In this document: piece by piece, positions 49,776 to 58,718 of the stretch
Position numbering within the stretch: position 1 is the stretch's first letter
How the letters are laid out: every line of letters starts with the position of its first letter
Origin: Singulisphaera sp. GP187
Lineage (GTDB): Bacteria; Planctomycetota; Planctomycetia; Isosphaerales; Isosphaeraceae
Direction: 5' to 3'
NCBI RefSeq assembly: GCF_900129635.1
Contig: NZ_FSRB01000002.1
Span: forward strand, 958,727-1,022,726
Length of the DNA stretch: 64,000 bases
The notes under the pieces: model-generated
Database searches by the model: none
Seen by the model: the letters and a program-made list of their open reading frames with translations, nothing else
Told to the model about the DNA's origin: nothing
Made by a program: the position numbers and the translations under genes

Positions 49776-51146
49776 ATGCTCGGCTTACTGACGCGACTCG
49801 GAGTGATTGCCTGTCTCTGGCTGGTGACCCAGTTCGGGACGACGGAGGCTCAGGAGTCCGTCGGCACGAAGGAAGTCCGTTACCGGGAGAGCCGCACGGC
49901 CATCGCGAACCCGGAACGCGGCTTTTATGCGCCCAGGATGAGCGAACGTATGGACGGGCTGGAGGGGCTGCGGGCACGCGGGATCACGCTGCTCCTCGTC
50001 GAGATGGACCTGCGGGATTTCAAGGACCGTGAGCTCAGCCCGGAGAAGCTCGCCGAGTTGCGGCTCGCCTTCTCCAAAGCCAGGGAGAACGGGCTGAAGG
50101 TGATCTTCCGCGCCGCGTACGGCTTCACCGGGCGGGATTACCAGGCCGACCCCAAGGACCTGGGGCGGATCCAGGGCCATATCAAGCAGCTCGGGACGGT
50201 CTTCGCGGCGGATCGCGACGTTCTCTTCGCAGTCCAGGCAGGATTCCTCGGCCCCTGGGGGGAATGGCATGGATCCAACCACGGCGAGACCCCGTCGCTG
50301 GAGGCACGCCGTGCTGTGCTCTTCGGCTTGTTCGAGGCGGTTCCGTCACCAGTCGCGGTGCAGGTCCGGCGGCCGATGTTCATCCGCGACCTGTTCGCCG
50401 GCGAACCCGACCTGACGGCCGAGACCGCCTCGAAGGGGGTGTTGCTCTCGAGGACCGGCTGGCATAACGACGCGCTCCTGAGCCTGCCGACGGACATGGG
50501 GACCTACGCGGAGCGGGGCTGGGATCGGGACCGCGAGCTCCGCTGGTGCGAGAACCAGGGGCGTTACACGCCGTTCGGCGGCGAGACGGTCCCCAGTTCG
50601 GCGAGGACGCCCATCGAGCAGGTGGTTCGAGAGCTGGAGCAACTGCACACCACGTATCTGAACAGTGCGTATCACCGGGGGACGCTCGACGGCTGGCGAA
50701 AAGCCGAGCACCTTGGCGAGAACGCATTCAGCCACATCGAGCGACGGCTCGGCTATCGGCTGGTGGCGGATCGGCTGCGCTACCTGGCGGTCATGCCGGG
50801 CGAGCCCATTCGCATCGAGTTGGAACTGAGGAATGTCGGTTTCGCCGCACCCGTCCTGCCGCGCGAGGTCGCGATGGTGCTGAGCCGGGGAGACACCCAA
50901 TACCGGGCTATTGCCGACGCGGACCCCCGGCGCTGGGACCCGGGTGTGGCGATCCGCGTCGGTTGCGAGCTGCGCCTGCCGCCAGACGCTCCCCGTGGCC
51001 CTTGGACGCTGTCGCTGCACCTGGCGGACCCGTCGCCGGGTCTCCGGGACGACGGCCGGTATGCCATCCGGCTGGCCAATGAAGACATCCGCTTCATCGA
51101 GCAATCCGGCTGGAACGTTCTGGCCGAGGACGTGGAGATCCGCTGA
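49776..51146 (+). CDS. DUF4832/DUF4874 protein, predicted secreted
   Basis: 456 residues from ATG 49776 (MLGLLTRLGVIACLWLVTQF), with GGGAGG 5 nt upstream and a signal peptide ending around TEAQES. DUF4874-type features come first: VRYRESRTAIANPERGFYAP, then LLLVEMDLRDFKD and AVQAGFLGPWGEWHGSNHG, a TIM-barrel-like pattern. The second half, from RRLGYRLVADRLRYLAVMPG, matches DUF4832. It ends with a beta-sandwich-like segment (PRGPWTLSLHLADPSPGLRD). These paired domains occur in secreted proteins thought to act on polysaccharide; activity is unproven. Its 3' end overlaps a convergent small gene by 53 nt. Confidence 0.88.
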   Translation: MLGLLTRLGVIACLWLVTQFGTTEAQESVGTKEVRYRESRTAIANPERGFYAPRMSERMDGLEGLRARGITLLLVEMDLRDFKDRELSPEKLAELRLAFSKARENGLKVIFRAAYGFTGRDYQADPKDLGRIQGHIKQLGTVFAADRDVLFAVQAGFLGPWGEWHGSNHGETPSLEARRAVLFGLFEAVPSPVAVQVRRPMFIRDLFAGEPDLTAETASKGVLLSRTGWHNDALLSLPTDMGTYAERGWDRDRELRWCENQGRYTPFGGETVPSSARTPIEQVVRELEQLHTTYLNSAYHRGTLDGWRKAEHLGENAFSHIERRLGYRLVADRLRYLAVMPGEPIRIELELRNVGFAAPVLPREVAMVLSRGDTQYRAIADADPRRWDPGVAIRVGCELRLPPDAPRGPWTLSLHLADPSPGLRDDGRYAIRLANEDIRFIEQSGWNVLAEDVEIR

Positions 51147-51387
51147 CGATTGCTAAGGGGGACACAAGGCCGTCGGGCAGCTCGCGGTCGACGAACCCGG
51201 CGAAATCTCGGGCGGTGAACGAGGCGAAGCCTTTTCCGGCCCAGTTCCCGGAAATGCTCGACACCATGACGCCGAAGCGTCTCGCGTCCTCCTGCTCCTC
51301 GGTCCATCGGCCACGGGTAGCACGGATCGGGGCGGGGCGCAAGTCAGCTTGTTCCAGGCCGCGGGCCTCGATCTCCTCATTCCTCAT
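51094..51387 (-). CDS. Small hypothetical protein (97 aa), coupled to upstream membrane protein gene
   Basis: Starts at ATG 51387, which overlaps the TGA of the membrane protein gene as ATGA. The protein begins MRNEEIEARGLEQADLRPAP and has VMVSSISGNWAGKGFASFTA then RDFAGFVDRELPDGL in the middle. No family is recognised and there is no signal peptide. The last 53 nt lie antisense to the end of the DUF4832 gene. The overlap with the upstream gene and the non-shadow composition support it, but only moderately. Confidence 0.5.
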   Translation of the reverse strand: MRNEEIEARGLEQADLRPAPIRATRGRWTEEQEDARRFGVMVSSISGNWAGKGFASFTARDFAGFVDRELPDGLVSPLAIVSGSPRPRPERSSRIAR

Positions 51388-51686
51388 TTTCCGGGGCTGG
51401 ATCGGCGCGGCCACAGGATCGCGCCTGCCACGCCGATGAGCAGACCGAAGATCGCCCCGCCCACGGCCCCGACGGCGAGGTCGATCGCGAAAATGACGAA
51501 GGGCGCGAACCCGGCAGACTCGAAGCCCATCGTCCCCGGAGCCGGGGGGAGTGTGTTCACCACCGTCATGGCCCGGTAGCCGCCGACGGCGAGTCCGCCG
51601 ATCAACCCAAGGATCGTGACAAGGATGACCATGGCCGAGCGGCCAAGGATCGACTTCAATCGGGCACTTCGCGCGGACGTGGGCAT
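51384..51686 (-). CDS. Small membrane protein (100 aa)
   Basis: From ATG 51686 (MPTSARSARLKSILGRSAMV), with AGGAG 6 nt upstream; a longer frame to 51764 lacks support. Two strongly hydrophobic glycine-rich segments, AMVILVTILGLIGGLAVGGY and LAVGAVGGAIFGLLIGVAGA, predict a two-helix protein with a basic N-terminus inside. Similar small glycine-zipper-like proteins are common in planctomycetes and have no known function. It is coupled by ATGA to the small gene downstream. Confidence 0.7.
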   Translation of the reverse strand: MPTSARSARLKSILGRSAMVILVTILGLIGGLAVGGYRAMTVVNTLPPAPGTMGFESAGFAPFVIFAIDLAVGAVGGAIFGLLIGVAGAILWPRRSSPGK

Positions 51687-52365
51687 GGCAGGCTCCTTTC
51701 GGGTCTCTATCTGGATCTGGCGGAACGTCCGCATGCCGTGCCATCGCGGAGGAACCGCTTGCACCTCCAGCCCGGCCGGAAGGCAAGAGGCGGGTCGGGA
51801 TCTTCCGCGGGCGTGAGCCTCCAGGCCGTGCTACGGCTTGGGGATGCCGACATTCAGCAATCCCCAGAAACAGCCATTGCACGTAGCAGTCGCCCAAGCG
51901 TCGGAAAACCTTGTCGCGACCGCTACGTCGAGGGGCTGATAGTGAGGATGTTACTTGAATAGGGAAATGAGCATGTGCGTCGACGGCTTCGAGCCATGCC
52001 ACCTTTGTGGCAAGAGTTGTGATGCATACAGGCTATCCCTTGTTTTTGCGAATCATCATTGAACGTGTGACATAAAATTGTGCAGTCGTCAATATTGTTG
52101 TTGTTTCTCTGCTCCTGGCCCCACTCCTTGGGGCCGTATGCGGAATTGCGGAGAGTCCCGAAGGAAAACGGTCATTCCGTATGAGAGGCGATGCGCCGTG
52201 TTCAGATTCCCTTGATACGGCCTGTTTGCGGGGCTGAGCGGGGAAATCGAGCGACCTGACGGCCCAACGACCGGCACTATCCCCGGCCACGTCACCGGAG
52301 TAGGATGGCCGGAGAGTGAAGCAACTGAACCGATCCCAAAGAGGCGGACCGCGGAGGGAATCAGC
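51687..52365. other. Intergenic region, no gene seen
   Basis: A 679-nt stretch. A GGCCCCA/TGGGGCC stem (about 52116-52134) is the only clear structure. A short patch near 52085-52105 (CGTCAATATTGTTGTTG) faintly resembles the left part of repeat B, too weak to call. Confidence 0.4.
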
Positions 52366-53382
52366 ATGGCGATGATGCGTGTCGCGCAGGTCTCGAGCCC
52401 CAAGGGCTCCTTCGAGATCGTGGAAAGACCGATCCCCGAGCCAGGAGCGGGGACGGTGCGGATCAAGGTGCAGGCTTGCGGAATCTGCCACAGTGATTCG
52501 ATCACCAAGGAAGGGCTATTGCCGGGGATCCAGTATCCACGGGTTCCCGGGCATGAGGTCGCCGGGGTGATCGACGCGGTCGGCCCCGGTGTCCCGGGAT
52601 GGGCGGCGGGCCAGAGGGTGGGAGTCGGATGGAACGGCGGCTATTGCGGTTATTGCGATCACTGCCGCCGCGGGGAGTTCTTTGCCTGCGTGCGGGGCCA
52701 GGTCACCGGCATCACCTATGACGGTGGCTATGGGGAATACCTGATCGCCCCCGCCAGCGCGGTCGCGCTCATGCCCGCCGACTTGCCGGCTGTCGAAGCT
52801 GCGCCACTGATGTGCGCCGGCCTGACCACGTTCAACGCCCTGCGAAATAGCGGGGCGCGTGCGGGCGATGTCGTTGCCGTTCTCGGGCTGGGCGGCCTCG
52901 GACATCTCGGCGTCCAGTATGCCGCGAAGATGGGCTTCCGCACGGTCGGCATCGCGCGGGGGAAGGAGAAGGAGCCGCTCGCCCGTCAGCTGGGCGCGTC
53001 GGTCTACATCGACAGCCTTTCGCAGGACCCGGCGGAGGAGCTCAACAAGCTGGGCGGGGCCAAGGCCATCCTGGCGACGGTGACCAACGGCGAGGCGATG
53101 AGCGCAGTCCAGGGCGGCATCGCGGCGAACGGGACGTTGCTCGTCATCGGGGCGGCCGAGTCGATGCAGGTCTCGCCCCTGCTCTTGCTCTCGGGGTGCC
53201 GTTCCGTCAAGGGTTGGTATTCCGGGACCTCGATCGACTCGCAGGATACGCTGGCGTTCAGCGTGATGGCCGGTGTGCGCTCGATGAACGAGACCTTCCC
53301 GCTGGAAAAGGTTGCCGAGGCCTACGACCGCATGATGAGCGGCAAGGCGCGGTTTCGGGTCGTCCTGACAATCGGGGAGTAG
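52366..53382 (+). CDS. Zinc-dependent alcohol dehydrogenase
   Basis: A 338-residue medium-chain dehydrogenase. Catalytic zinc ligands are C38 in ACGICHSD and H63/E64 in VPGHEVAG. Four structural zinc cysteines sit at 94, 97, 100 and 108 in GYCGYCDHCRRGEFFAC. The NAD(P)-binding Rossmann motif is VAVLGLGGLGHLGVQYA. The protein closely follows the AdhA/AdhP-type pattern that oxidises primary alcohols or reduces aldehydes in the cytosol. GVGWNGGYCGYC and SVKGWYSGTSIDSQD are typical of bacterial members of this branch. It stands alone; neighbouring genes give no clue to substrate. Confidence 0.95.
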   Translation: MAMMRVAQVSSPKGSFEIVERPIPEPGAGTVRIKVQACGICHSDSITKEGLLPGIQYPRVPGHEVAGVIDAVGPGVPGWAAGQRVGVGWNGGYCGYCDHCRRGEFFACVRGQVTGITYDGGYGEYLIAPASAVALMPADLPAVEAAPLMCAGLTTFNALRNSGARAGDVVAVLGLGGLGHLGVQYAAKMGFRTVGIARGKEKEPLARQLGASVYIDSLSQDPAEELNKLGGAKAILATVTNGEAMSAVQGGIAANGTLLVIGAAESMQVSPLLLLSGCRSVKGWYSGTSIDSQDTLAFSVMAGVRSMNETFPLEKVAEAYDRMMSGKARFRVVLTIGE

Positions 53383-53974
53383 GCCAAAGCGAATCGTTTG
53401 AGCAAGGACACGCATTGTGATCTTGGAATCGCATTACGTGTCCAGGCTTTCCACGATTACGTTCCTTGCCAAGGGTCGATAATCAGGGCTCCCCACGCCT
53501 CGAAATGCTTCGTGTTTCGGGGGCGGACCTTCGCTCAAGGCGAGGTTCACCACCTCGGAGCGTCGGTTCTTCGCATCGGCGAGATTCCAGGTCATTCGGC
53601 ACCTCCATGATCGAACTGGCCACGCTAGCCAGCCTGCCACGTTTGAGGACTTTCGGCAGGGACGCATTGAAGCCCCCCGCCCTGCCCCGCAACTTCATCA
53701 CCAAGGTGAAGGAAGCCGACGGACAAATTGCCTATTTTGCCGGCGTGATACCCTATCCTTCTCGCATGCATCGCAACTACAATGCTTGCTTCCGTAGGGT
53801 GAACGAGGTTGGCGGTGGTAGTCCGCCCCGAGGTTGCCCTTTTCCGATTGCTCCCCCAAAGCCCAGCTTCGCCTCACCGAGACGGCAGCAGGTCAGCGCC
53901 GGCAGCGTCGGGTCGCAGGGGGTGTCCTGCAGTCATGCCTACCAGAGGACGAGGGTGTCCCCCGGGAAAACGCG
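53383..53974. other. Intergenic region with a broken antitoxin gene
   Basis: Apart from the Phd/YefM-like fragment at 53434-53595 nothing can be called. A plus-strand frame from ATG 53608 (MIELATLASLPRLRTFGRDA) runs on into the next gene in another frame and is not recognised. Confidence 0.4.
53434..53595 (-). pseudogene. Truncated Phd/YefM-type antitoxin
   Basis: From ATG 53595, with GGAGG 6 nt upstream, the peptide MTWNLADAKNRRSEVVNLAL then SEGP matches the N-terminal DNA-binding start of Phd/YefM antitoxins (usual pattern: LADAKNRFSEVV, then LSEGPQ). After that the sequence departs: the usual VTRRG-x-x-VVVVS part is absent and the frame ends at 53 residues. No PIN-type toxin gene follows before the alcohol dehydrogenase stop. 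This looks like the remains of a degraded toxin-antitoxin module. Confidence 0.6.
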
Positions 53975-55177
53975 ATGGCCGCACGCGACTCATTCAACAG
54001 CCGGACGTCCGAACTCGGCCCCCCCGCGCCGGAGTCCCTGGAGCCGCTACGGGCCGTGCACACGACGAACTTCCCCGCATTGCTGCGGCAGTTGGGCGTG
54101 TCTCTGCTGGTAACCACCTACCAAGCCGGCAAGCTGGTGATCGTCCGCGAAGAGGGAGACCACCTCAACGCTCACTTCCGCCTCTTCCACGCCCCGATGG
54201 GTCTCGCCCTCGACGGTGGCCGGCTGGCCATCGGCACACTAGTTCAAGTGCATGAATACGTCGATGTTCCGGCGGTGGCCTCCAAGCTCGACCCGCCCGG
54301 CCGGCACGACGCCTGCTTCCTGCCCCGCGCCAGCCACCACACGGGCAACATCCAGGGGCACGAGATGGCCTGGGACGCCGATGGGGCACTCTGGGTTGTC
54401 AACACCCGGTTCTCCTGCCTCTGCACGCTCGACCGCTCGGCCAGTTTCACGCCGCAGTGGCAACCGCCGTTCATCACGGCGCTGGAGCCGTCCGACCGCT
54501 GCCACCTCAATGGCCTGGCCATGGTCGACGGCCGCCCACGCTATGTCACGGCGCTTGGCGAGACTGACGAGCCGTCGGGCTGGCGCGCGAACAAGTCCAA
54601 AGGCGGCATCGTGATGGATGTCGCCTCGGGCGAGGTGATCACCCGTGGCTTGTCGATGCCCCACTCGCCGCGTTGGCATGGCGGCCGGCTCTGGGTCTGC
54701 GAATCGGGCACGGGGACGCTTGGCACGATCGACATGACAACCGGCAAGTACGAGCCGATCGCCGAGGTGCCGGGCTTCACACGGGGGGTCGACTTCGTCG
54801 GCAACCTCGCCTTCGTCGGCCTCTCTCAGGTGCGGGAGAGCGCTGTCTTTAGCGGCATCCCGATCACCGAGCGACTGCCCGCCGACGAGCGGACCTGCGG
54901 GGTCTGCGCGATCGACCTGAGGAATGGCCAGGTCGTTGCGCTCTTGCGTTTCGATACCGCCGTGCAGGAGGTCTTCGCCCTGACGGTTCTACCGGGCCGA
55001 CGATACCCGGAACTGATCAACGACGACGCGAAGCTGCTGGCCAACTCATTCGTGGTGCCCGATGCGGTGCTCGCCAACGTGCCGGCGTTTCTGCGCGGGC
55101 CGGCGCAAGCGACCCTTGGTGCGGCGGGATCAGCCGAGCGCAGGAGTGTGCCACGCGGGACGTTCAGGAGCGTGTGA
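53975..55177 (+). CDS. TIGR03032 family protein
   Basis: 400 residues from ATG 53975 (MAARDSFNSRTSELGPPAPE). Family hallmarks are SLLVTTYQAGKLVIVREEGD near residue 45, GLALDGGRLAIGT, HTGNIQGHEMAWDADGALWV and NTRFSCLCTLD. NGLAMVDGRPRYVTALGETD and PHSPRWHGGRLWVCESGTGT follow, giving beta-propeller-like repeats. The family has no established function. There is no signal peptide, so it may be cytosolic. It directly precedes the beta-helix surface protein gene by about 50 nt on the same strand. Confidence 0.9.
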   Translation: MAARDSFNSRTSELGPPAPESLEPLRAVHTTNFPALLRQLGVSLLVTTYQAGKLVIVREEGDHLNAHFRLFHAPMGLALDGGRLAIGTLVQVHEYVDVPAVASKLDPPGRHDACFLPRASHHTGNIQGHEMAWDADGALWVVNTRFSCLCTLDRSASFTPQWQPPFITALEPSDRCHLNGLAMVDGRPRYVTALGETDEPSGWRANKSKGGIVMDVASGEVITRGLSMPHSPRWHGGRLWVCESGTGTLGTIDMTTGKYEPIAEVPGFTRGVDFVGNLAFVGLSQVRESAVFSGIPITERLPADERTCGVCAIDLRNGQVVALLRFDTAVQEVFALTVLPGRRYPELINDDAKLLANSFVVPDAVLANVPAFLRGPAQATLGAAGSAERRSVPRGTFRSV

Positions 55178-55228
55178 GACAGGTTTTCCTCCATCAATGT
55201 TGTTCAACTCCAGTCACAAGGCATAACG

Positions 55229-57868
55229 ATGAGTTTCCATTTGGCGCAGAATCCGCCGAAGGCCGTGAGGGGAACGCTCGAAGGTCGGCAACGTCGACGG
55301 CAACGACCGACGTTGATGGCGCTCGAGGAACGCCAACTGCTCTCGCTGTTCACCGTCACGAAAACGACCGACGACGGCAGTGACGGCACGCTGCGCTGGG
55401 CGGTCGGCCAGGCGAATGCGGCCTCCGAGTCCAGCACGATCGAGTTCTCTCCCCTATTCAACACACCTCAGACGATTACGCTGACCCAAGGCAGGACTTC
55501 CGGCCTCGAATTGACCAACCAGAGTTGGTCGGAAACGATCCAGGGCCCGATGGTGAAAGTGAGGGTCAGCGGCAACGATGGCAATGTCAATAACGTACTC
55601 TCGGTCTTGACCGGCGTGACCGCCTCGATTTCCAACCTTGAAATCACCGACGGATATGATCCTGACTTTGTCGCTTATGGCGGCGCTGGCCTGTTCATTG
55701 GTTTCAGCGCGACAGCGACGGTGACCAACTGCGACTTCAGTAACAACGTCGCCCAAAATGCCGGCGGCAGCATCTTGAACTTGGGCACCGCAGCTCTGAC
55801 CGGATGCACCATCAGCAACAGCCAGTCCCCCCATGGCGGCGGCATTGCCAACGGCTCGGGCGGCAAGCTGACGATGACCAATTGTACGATAAGCGGCAAC
55901 CTCGCGATGGATAGCGTGGGTCCCAATGCGGGAGGGGGGGGCGGCCTCTACAACGGTAATGTGGCGGACCTGACCAACTGCATAATCGAACGAAATAGCG
56001 CCGCCGAAAAAGGCGGTGGCGTCTTCAATGTGCTGGCCAAGACGGTGAACATGACCGCCTGCACCATCAGCGGCAACGGCACCGCCTCTGACGGTGACGG
56101 CGGCGGTTTCTACAGTGAAGGTACGCTGAATCTCCAGGGATGTACCATCAGTAACAACTCGGCCAACCGGGGGGCCGGCGCCTTCAGTGTCGCGGAGGGG
56201 GAATATATTGGCGGTGTCTTGAACTTGACGGACTGCACCGTCAGCGGCAACACCTCCAGCGCGAGCGGCGGCGGCCTGTACAGTGGCGGCATCAGTGTGA
56301 GCCTGGTGAATTGCACCGTCAGTGGCAACGAGGCACGCTCCGGCGGCGGTGGTGGATTGCTCTCCAGCCACGGCACCGCCACGCTGACCTCGAGCACGTT
56401 CAGCGGCAACACTGCTGGCCAGTACGGCGGCGGCCTGTACAACTATTACTGCACGGCGACGATCACCAACTGTACTGTCTTCAAGAACTCCGCCGGCCCT
56501 GGCTATTACGGCGGCGGCCTGTACAACGACGGCTACTCGGCCACCCTGGTGTTCTGCACCTTTAGCCAGAACTCGGCCACCTACGGCGGTGGCGTGTATA
56601 ACTATCATACCGGCACGGTGAACCTGCAAAACAACATCGTCGCCGGGAACACGGCTTCCAATCAGGGCTCCGACGCCGGCCCCGACGTCTATGCCACCGT
56701 CTCCTCTCTTGGCGGCAACTTGATTGGTGTGGTCGACAGCGGAAGCGATGGTTGGCAATCCTCCGACTTCACCACGGGCACGCGCACCAACCCGCTCAAT
56801 CCCCGTCTGGCAACGTTGGGCAATTACGGCGGACCGACCCAGACCATGGCCCTTCTGCCCGGCAGCCCGGCCATCGGCAATGGCGTACCCGTCGGAAAGA
56901 TTCTGACCGATCAGCGCGGCCAGGGGCGATCCGGGCGTAGCGATATCGGAGCCTTCCAGAGCGGCGGTTTCATCCTCACGCCGGTCGCCGGCAGCAGCCC
57001 GCAATCGGCCGTCGTCGGAAAGGAGTTCGCCCACCCGCTGATCGTCACCGTGAAGGCCAACAATCCGGTCGAGCCGGTCGACGGCGGCGTCGTCCTCTTC
57101 GTTGCGCCGGCGGCCGGCGCCTCCGCCACGCTCTCGGCCGCCACGGTGATCATTGCCAACGGCCAGGCCGGCGCGACCGCCATCGCCAACGCCACGCGCG
57201 GCGCGTACACCGTCACCGCGACCGCCGCCGGCGCCGCGTCGGCTCGCTTCGCCCTGGCCAATTCCGAGGCGCCCAGCCTGGTGGTGACGGACTACCAGGA
57301 CGTGGTGGACGCGTTCGACGGCCTGACCAGCTTGCGCGAGGCAATCGCGTACGCCAACAGTCACCCCGGCCCCGACACCATCACCTTCACCCCGGCCGAC
57401 TTCTTCGGCAAGTCACTCCGAACGATCCGGCTTCTCGCCGGCCCGCTGGTGCTGACCGATCCGGCGACCACGACGATCCACGGTCCAAGGGCGAGGCGGC
57501 TGACGATCAAGGGCGACGGCCGGAGTCGGGTCTTCGACGTCCAGGCTGGGTCGGCGGCGCTGTCGGGGCTGACGATCGCCGGAGGCCGGGCCGACCACGG
57601 CGGCGGCCTGCGCAACGACGGCGGCACGCTGGTGCTGTCCGGCGTCATTATCCGCAACAACTCCGCCCGTGGCTTCGGCGGTGGCCTGTTCAACACGGGC
57701 CGGGCGCGGCTCACCAATGTCATCATCGGCGGCAACCACGCCCGCGTCGGCGGCGGTATCGCCAACCTCGGCAAGCTGGCGCTGGCCCGCGTCACCATTG
57801 GCCACAACTTCTCCCCCGTCGCCCGCGGGCTGTTCAGCCGCCGCGCGGCGACACTACTGCCTCGATGA
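55229..57868 (+). CDS. Right-handed beta-helix surface protein with LE-x-R-x-LL start
   Basis: An 879-residue protein starting MSFHLAQNPPKAVRGTLEGR. Residues 31-40 read ALEERQLLSL, the same N-terminal signature type as in the RTX protein at 20777-23629. Residues 90-480 are parallel beta-helix repeats of the choice-of-anchor/polymorphic outer-membrane type, with recurring units such as LTNCTISGN and GGGLYNG. Examples are ANLTDCTVSGNTSS-like and TATLTSSTFSGNTAGQYGGG. A block at 570-680 resembles an Ig-like spacer (VVGKEFAHPLIVTVKANNPV), and another beta-helix segment closes the protein. Probably secreted and surface-attached; binding or enzymatic role unknown. Confidence 0.85.
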   Translation: MSFHLAQNPPKAVRGTLEGRQRRRQRPTLMALEERQLLSLFTVTKTTDDGSDGTLRWAVGQANAASESSTIEFSPLFNTPQTITLTQGRTSGLELTNQSWSETIQGPMVKVRVSGNDGNVNNVLSVLTGVTASISNLEITDGYDPDFVAYGGAGLFIGFSATATVTNCDFSNNVAQNAGGSILNLGTAALTGCTISNSQSPHGGGIANGSGGKLTMTNCTISGNLAMDSVGPNAGGGGGLYNGNVADLTNCIIERNSAAEKGGGVFNVLAKTVNMTACTISGNGTASDGDGGGFYSEGTLNLQGCTISNNSANRGAGAFSVAEGEYIGGVLNLTDCTVSGNTSSASGGGLYSGGISVSLVNCTVSGNEARSGGGGGLLSSHGTATLTSSTFSGNTAGQYGGGLYNYYCTATITNCTVFKNSAGPGYYGGGLYNDGYSATLVFCTFSQNSATYGGGVYNYHTGTVNLQNNIVAGNTASNQGSDAGPDVYATVSSLGGNLIGVVDSGSDGWQSSDFTTGTRTNPLNPRLATLGNYGGPTQTMALLPGSPAIGNGVPVGKILTDQRGQGRSGRSDIGAFQSGGFILTPVAGSSPQSAVVGKEFAHPLIVTVKANNPVEPVDGGVVLFVAPAAGASATLSAATVIIANGQAGATAIANATRGAYTVTATAAGAASARFALANSEAPSLVVTDYQDVVDAFDGLTSLREAIAYANSHPGPDTITFTPADFFGKSLRTIRLLAGPLVLTDPATTTIHGPRARRLTIKGDGRSRVFDVQAGSAALSGLTIAGGRADHGGGLRNDGGTLVLSGVIIRNNSARGFGGGLFNTGRARLTNVIIGGNHARVGGGIANLGKLALARVTIGHNFSPVARGLFSRRAATLLPR

Positions 57869-58216
57869 GGCCCGGTCGGACCGCGGGCGGTGACGCTGGC
57901 AACGGCGCCACCGGATCGCGCCGCGGGCCGCCAGGGAGCCTGTTGGCCATATCCCGGCCGGTGCGCTATTTTAGGTAGAGAACCCACCGCAGAATCGACG
58001 GGGACCGGAGGCCGCTAGTGTCTTTCACCGTTCATGAGGTGAGGTCGAAAAGGGGGCATTCGTCAATAATGCCGTCATTTGGTCAATCTGGGATATTGCA
58101 TAGTGTCTCACAGGAATGAGTTTATCTGATTTGCGCAGACTGCGTCAAGAATGAGGGGCGTCCCCATTTCAACGCCCCGGGCGAGATGTGCGGACCGTCA
58201 GCAGGGTCGTGAACGA
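57869..58216. other. Intergenic region carrying repeat B copy 3
   Basis: No gene. Contains repeat B at 58058-58176 between the convergent beta-helix and zinc-ribbon genes. Confidence 0.45.
58058..58176 (+). repeat. Repeat family B, copy 3
   Basis: Shares ATAATG, GTCATTT, GGGATATTG, ATAGTGTCTCA, GGAATGA, TTGCGCA and GCGTCAAGAAT with copy 2. The terminal palindrome is slightly changed (GAATGAGGGG / CCCCATTTC). Confidence 0.8.
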
Positions 58217-58597
58217 TTACTTATCGAAGTACTCGTCCGCTACCGGATTCCACTGATCCAGCGAGATGGATTTGATTGTCTTAGCCTTGACCGGTGCCCA
58301 CTTTCGTAGATCGCAATGGACGCACTCACGGGCCATCAAATTGCCGTAGAACCAGGTGAGATGAAAGGGACGCCCGCAATTTGGGCAGGGCCAAAACAAT
58401 TTCCTCCAATGAGCGACCATGATATTGCCCAACGCCGGCAGGGCGGCAATTAATATGAAAAGGATGTCATAATTTAATCCAAAGCGGGCGATGAAGTCGC
58501 ATAGCAACGATCCGAATGCGAACCATGGTGGACATAGAAGGATCGCCAACCAGAACGCACGTTGTCGTCGCCTAAATTCGTCCCAAGCAGGGTCCAT
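58217..58597 (-). CDS. Small membrane protein with zinc-ribbon cysteines (126 aa)
   Basis: Begins MDPAWDEFRRRQRAFWLAIL. Two hydrophobic helices are predicted (FWLAILLCPPWFAFGSLL and YDILFILIAALPALGNIMVA). The C-terminal cytosolic part has CPNCGRPFHL and CVHCDLRKW, two CxxC pairs spaced like a zinc ribbon. No family was recognised. It is convergent with the beta-helix gene and lies just outside the IS nest. Confidence 0.75.
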   Translation of the reverse strand: MDPAWDEFRRRQRAFWLAILLCPPWFAFGSLLCDFIARFGLNYDILFILIAALPALGNIMVAHWRKLFWPCPNCGRPFHLTWFYGNLMARECVHCDLRKWAPVKAKTIKSISLDQWNPVADEYFDK

Positions 58598-58718
58598 GGG
58601 AACCTTCGAATTGGTTCGGGATACATCGGTCTATGTGAACTTGGGACGAGAGCCCAAGTCCGTCGCCGCTCAGCACGCGATGTCTAAGCGGGTGGACTCG
58701 GTCCCCCTATAATTCAGT

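Noticed and set aside
51094..52002. 302-codon minus-strand frame
   Set aside because: Only its last 97 codons, starting at the coupled ATG 51387, look like protein; the upstream part is a shadow of the small membrane protein gene.
53608..54113. Plus-strand frame MIELATLASLPRLRT upstream of the TIGR03032 gene
   Set aside because: Runs into the TIGR03032 gene in the wrong frame, has no recognised domain, and its start lies within the antitoxin fragment's ribosome-binding region.
55454..57364. 636-codon minus-strand frame opposite the beta-helix gene
   Set aside because: Shadow of the repeated beta-helix codons; no domain and no initiation site.
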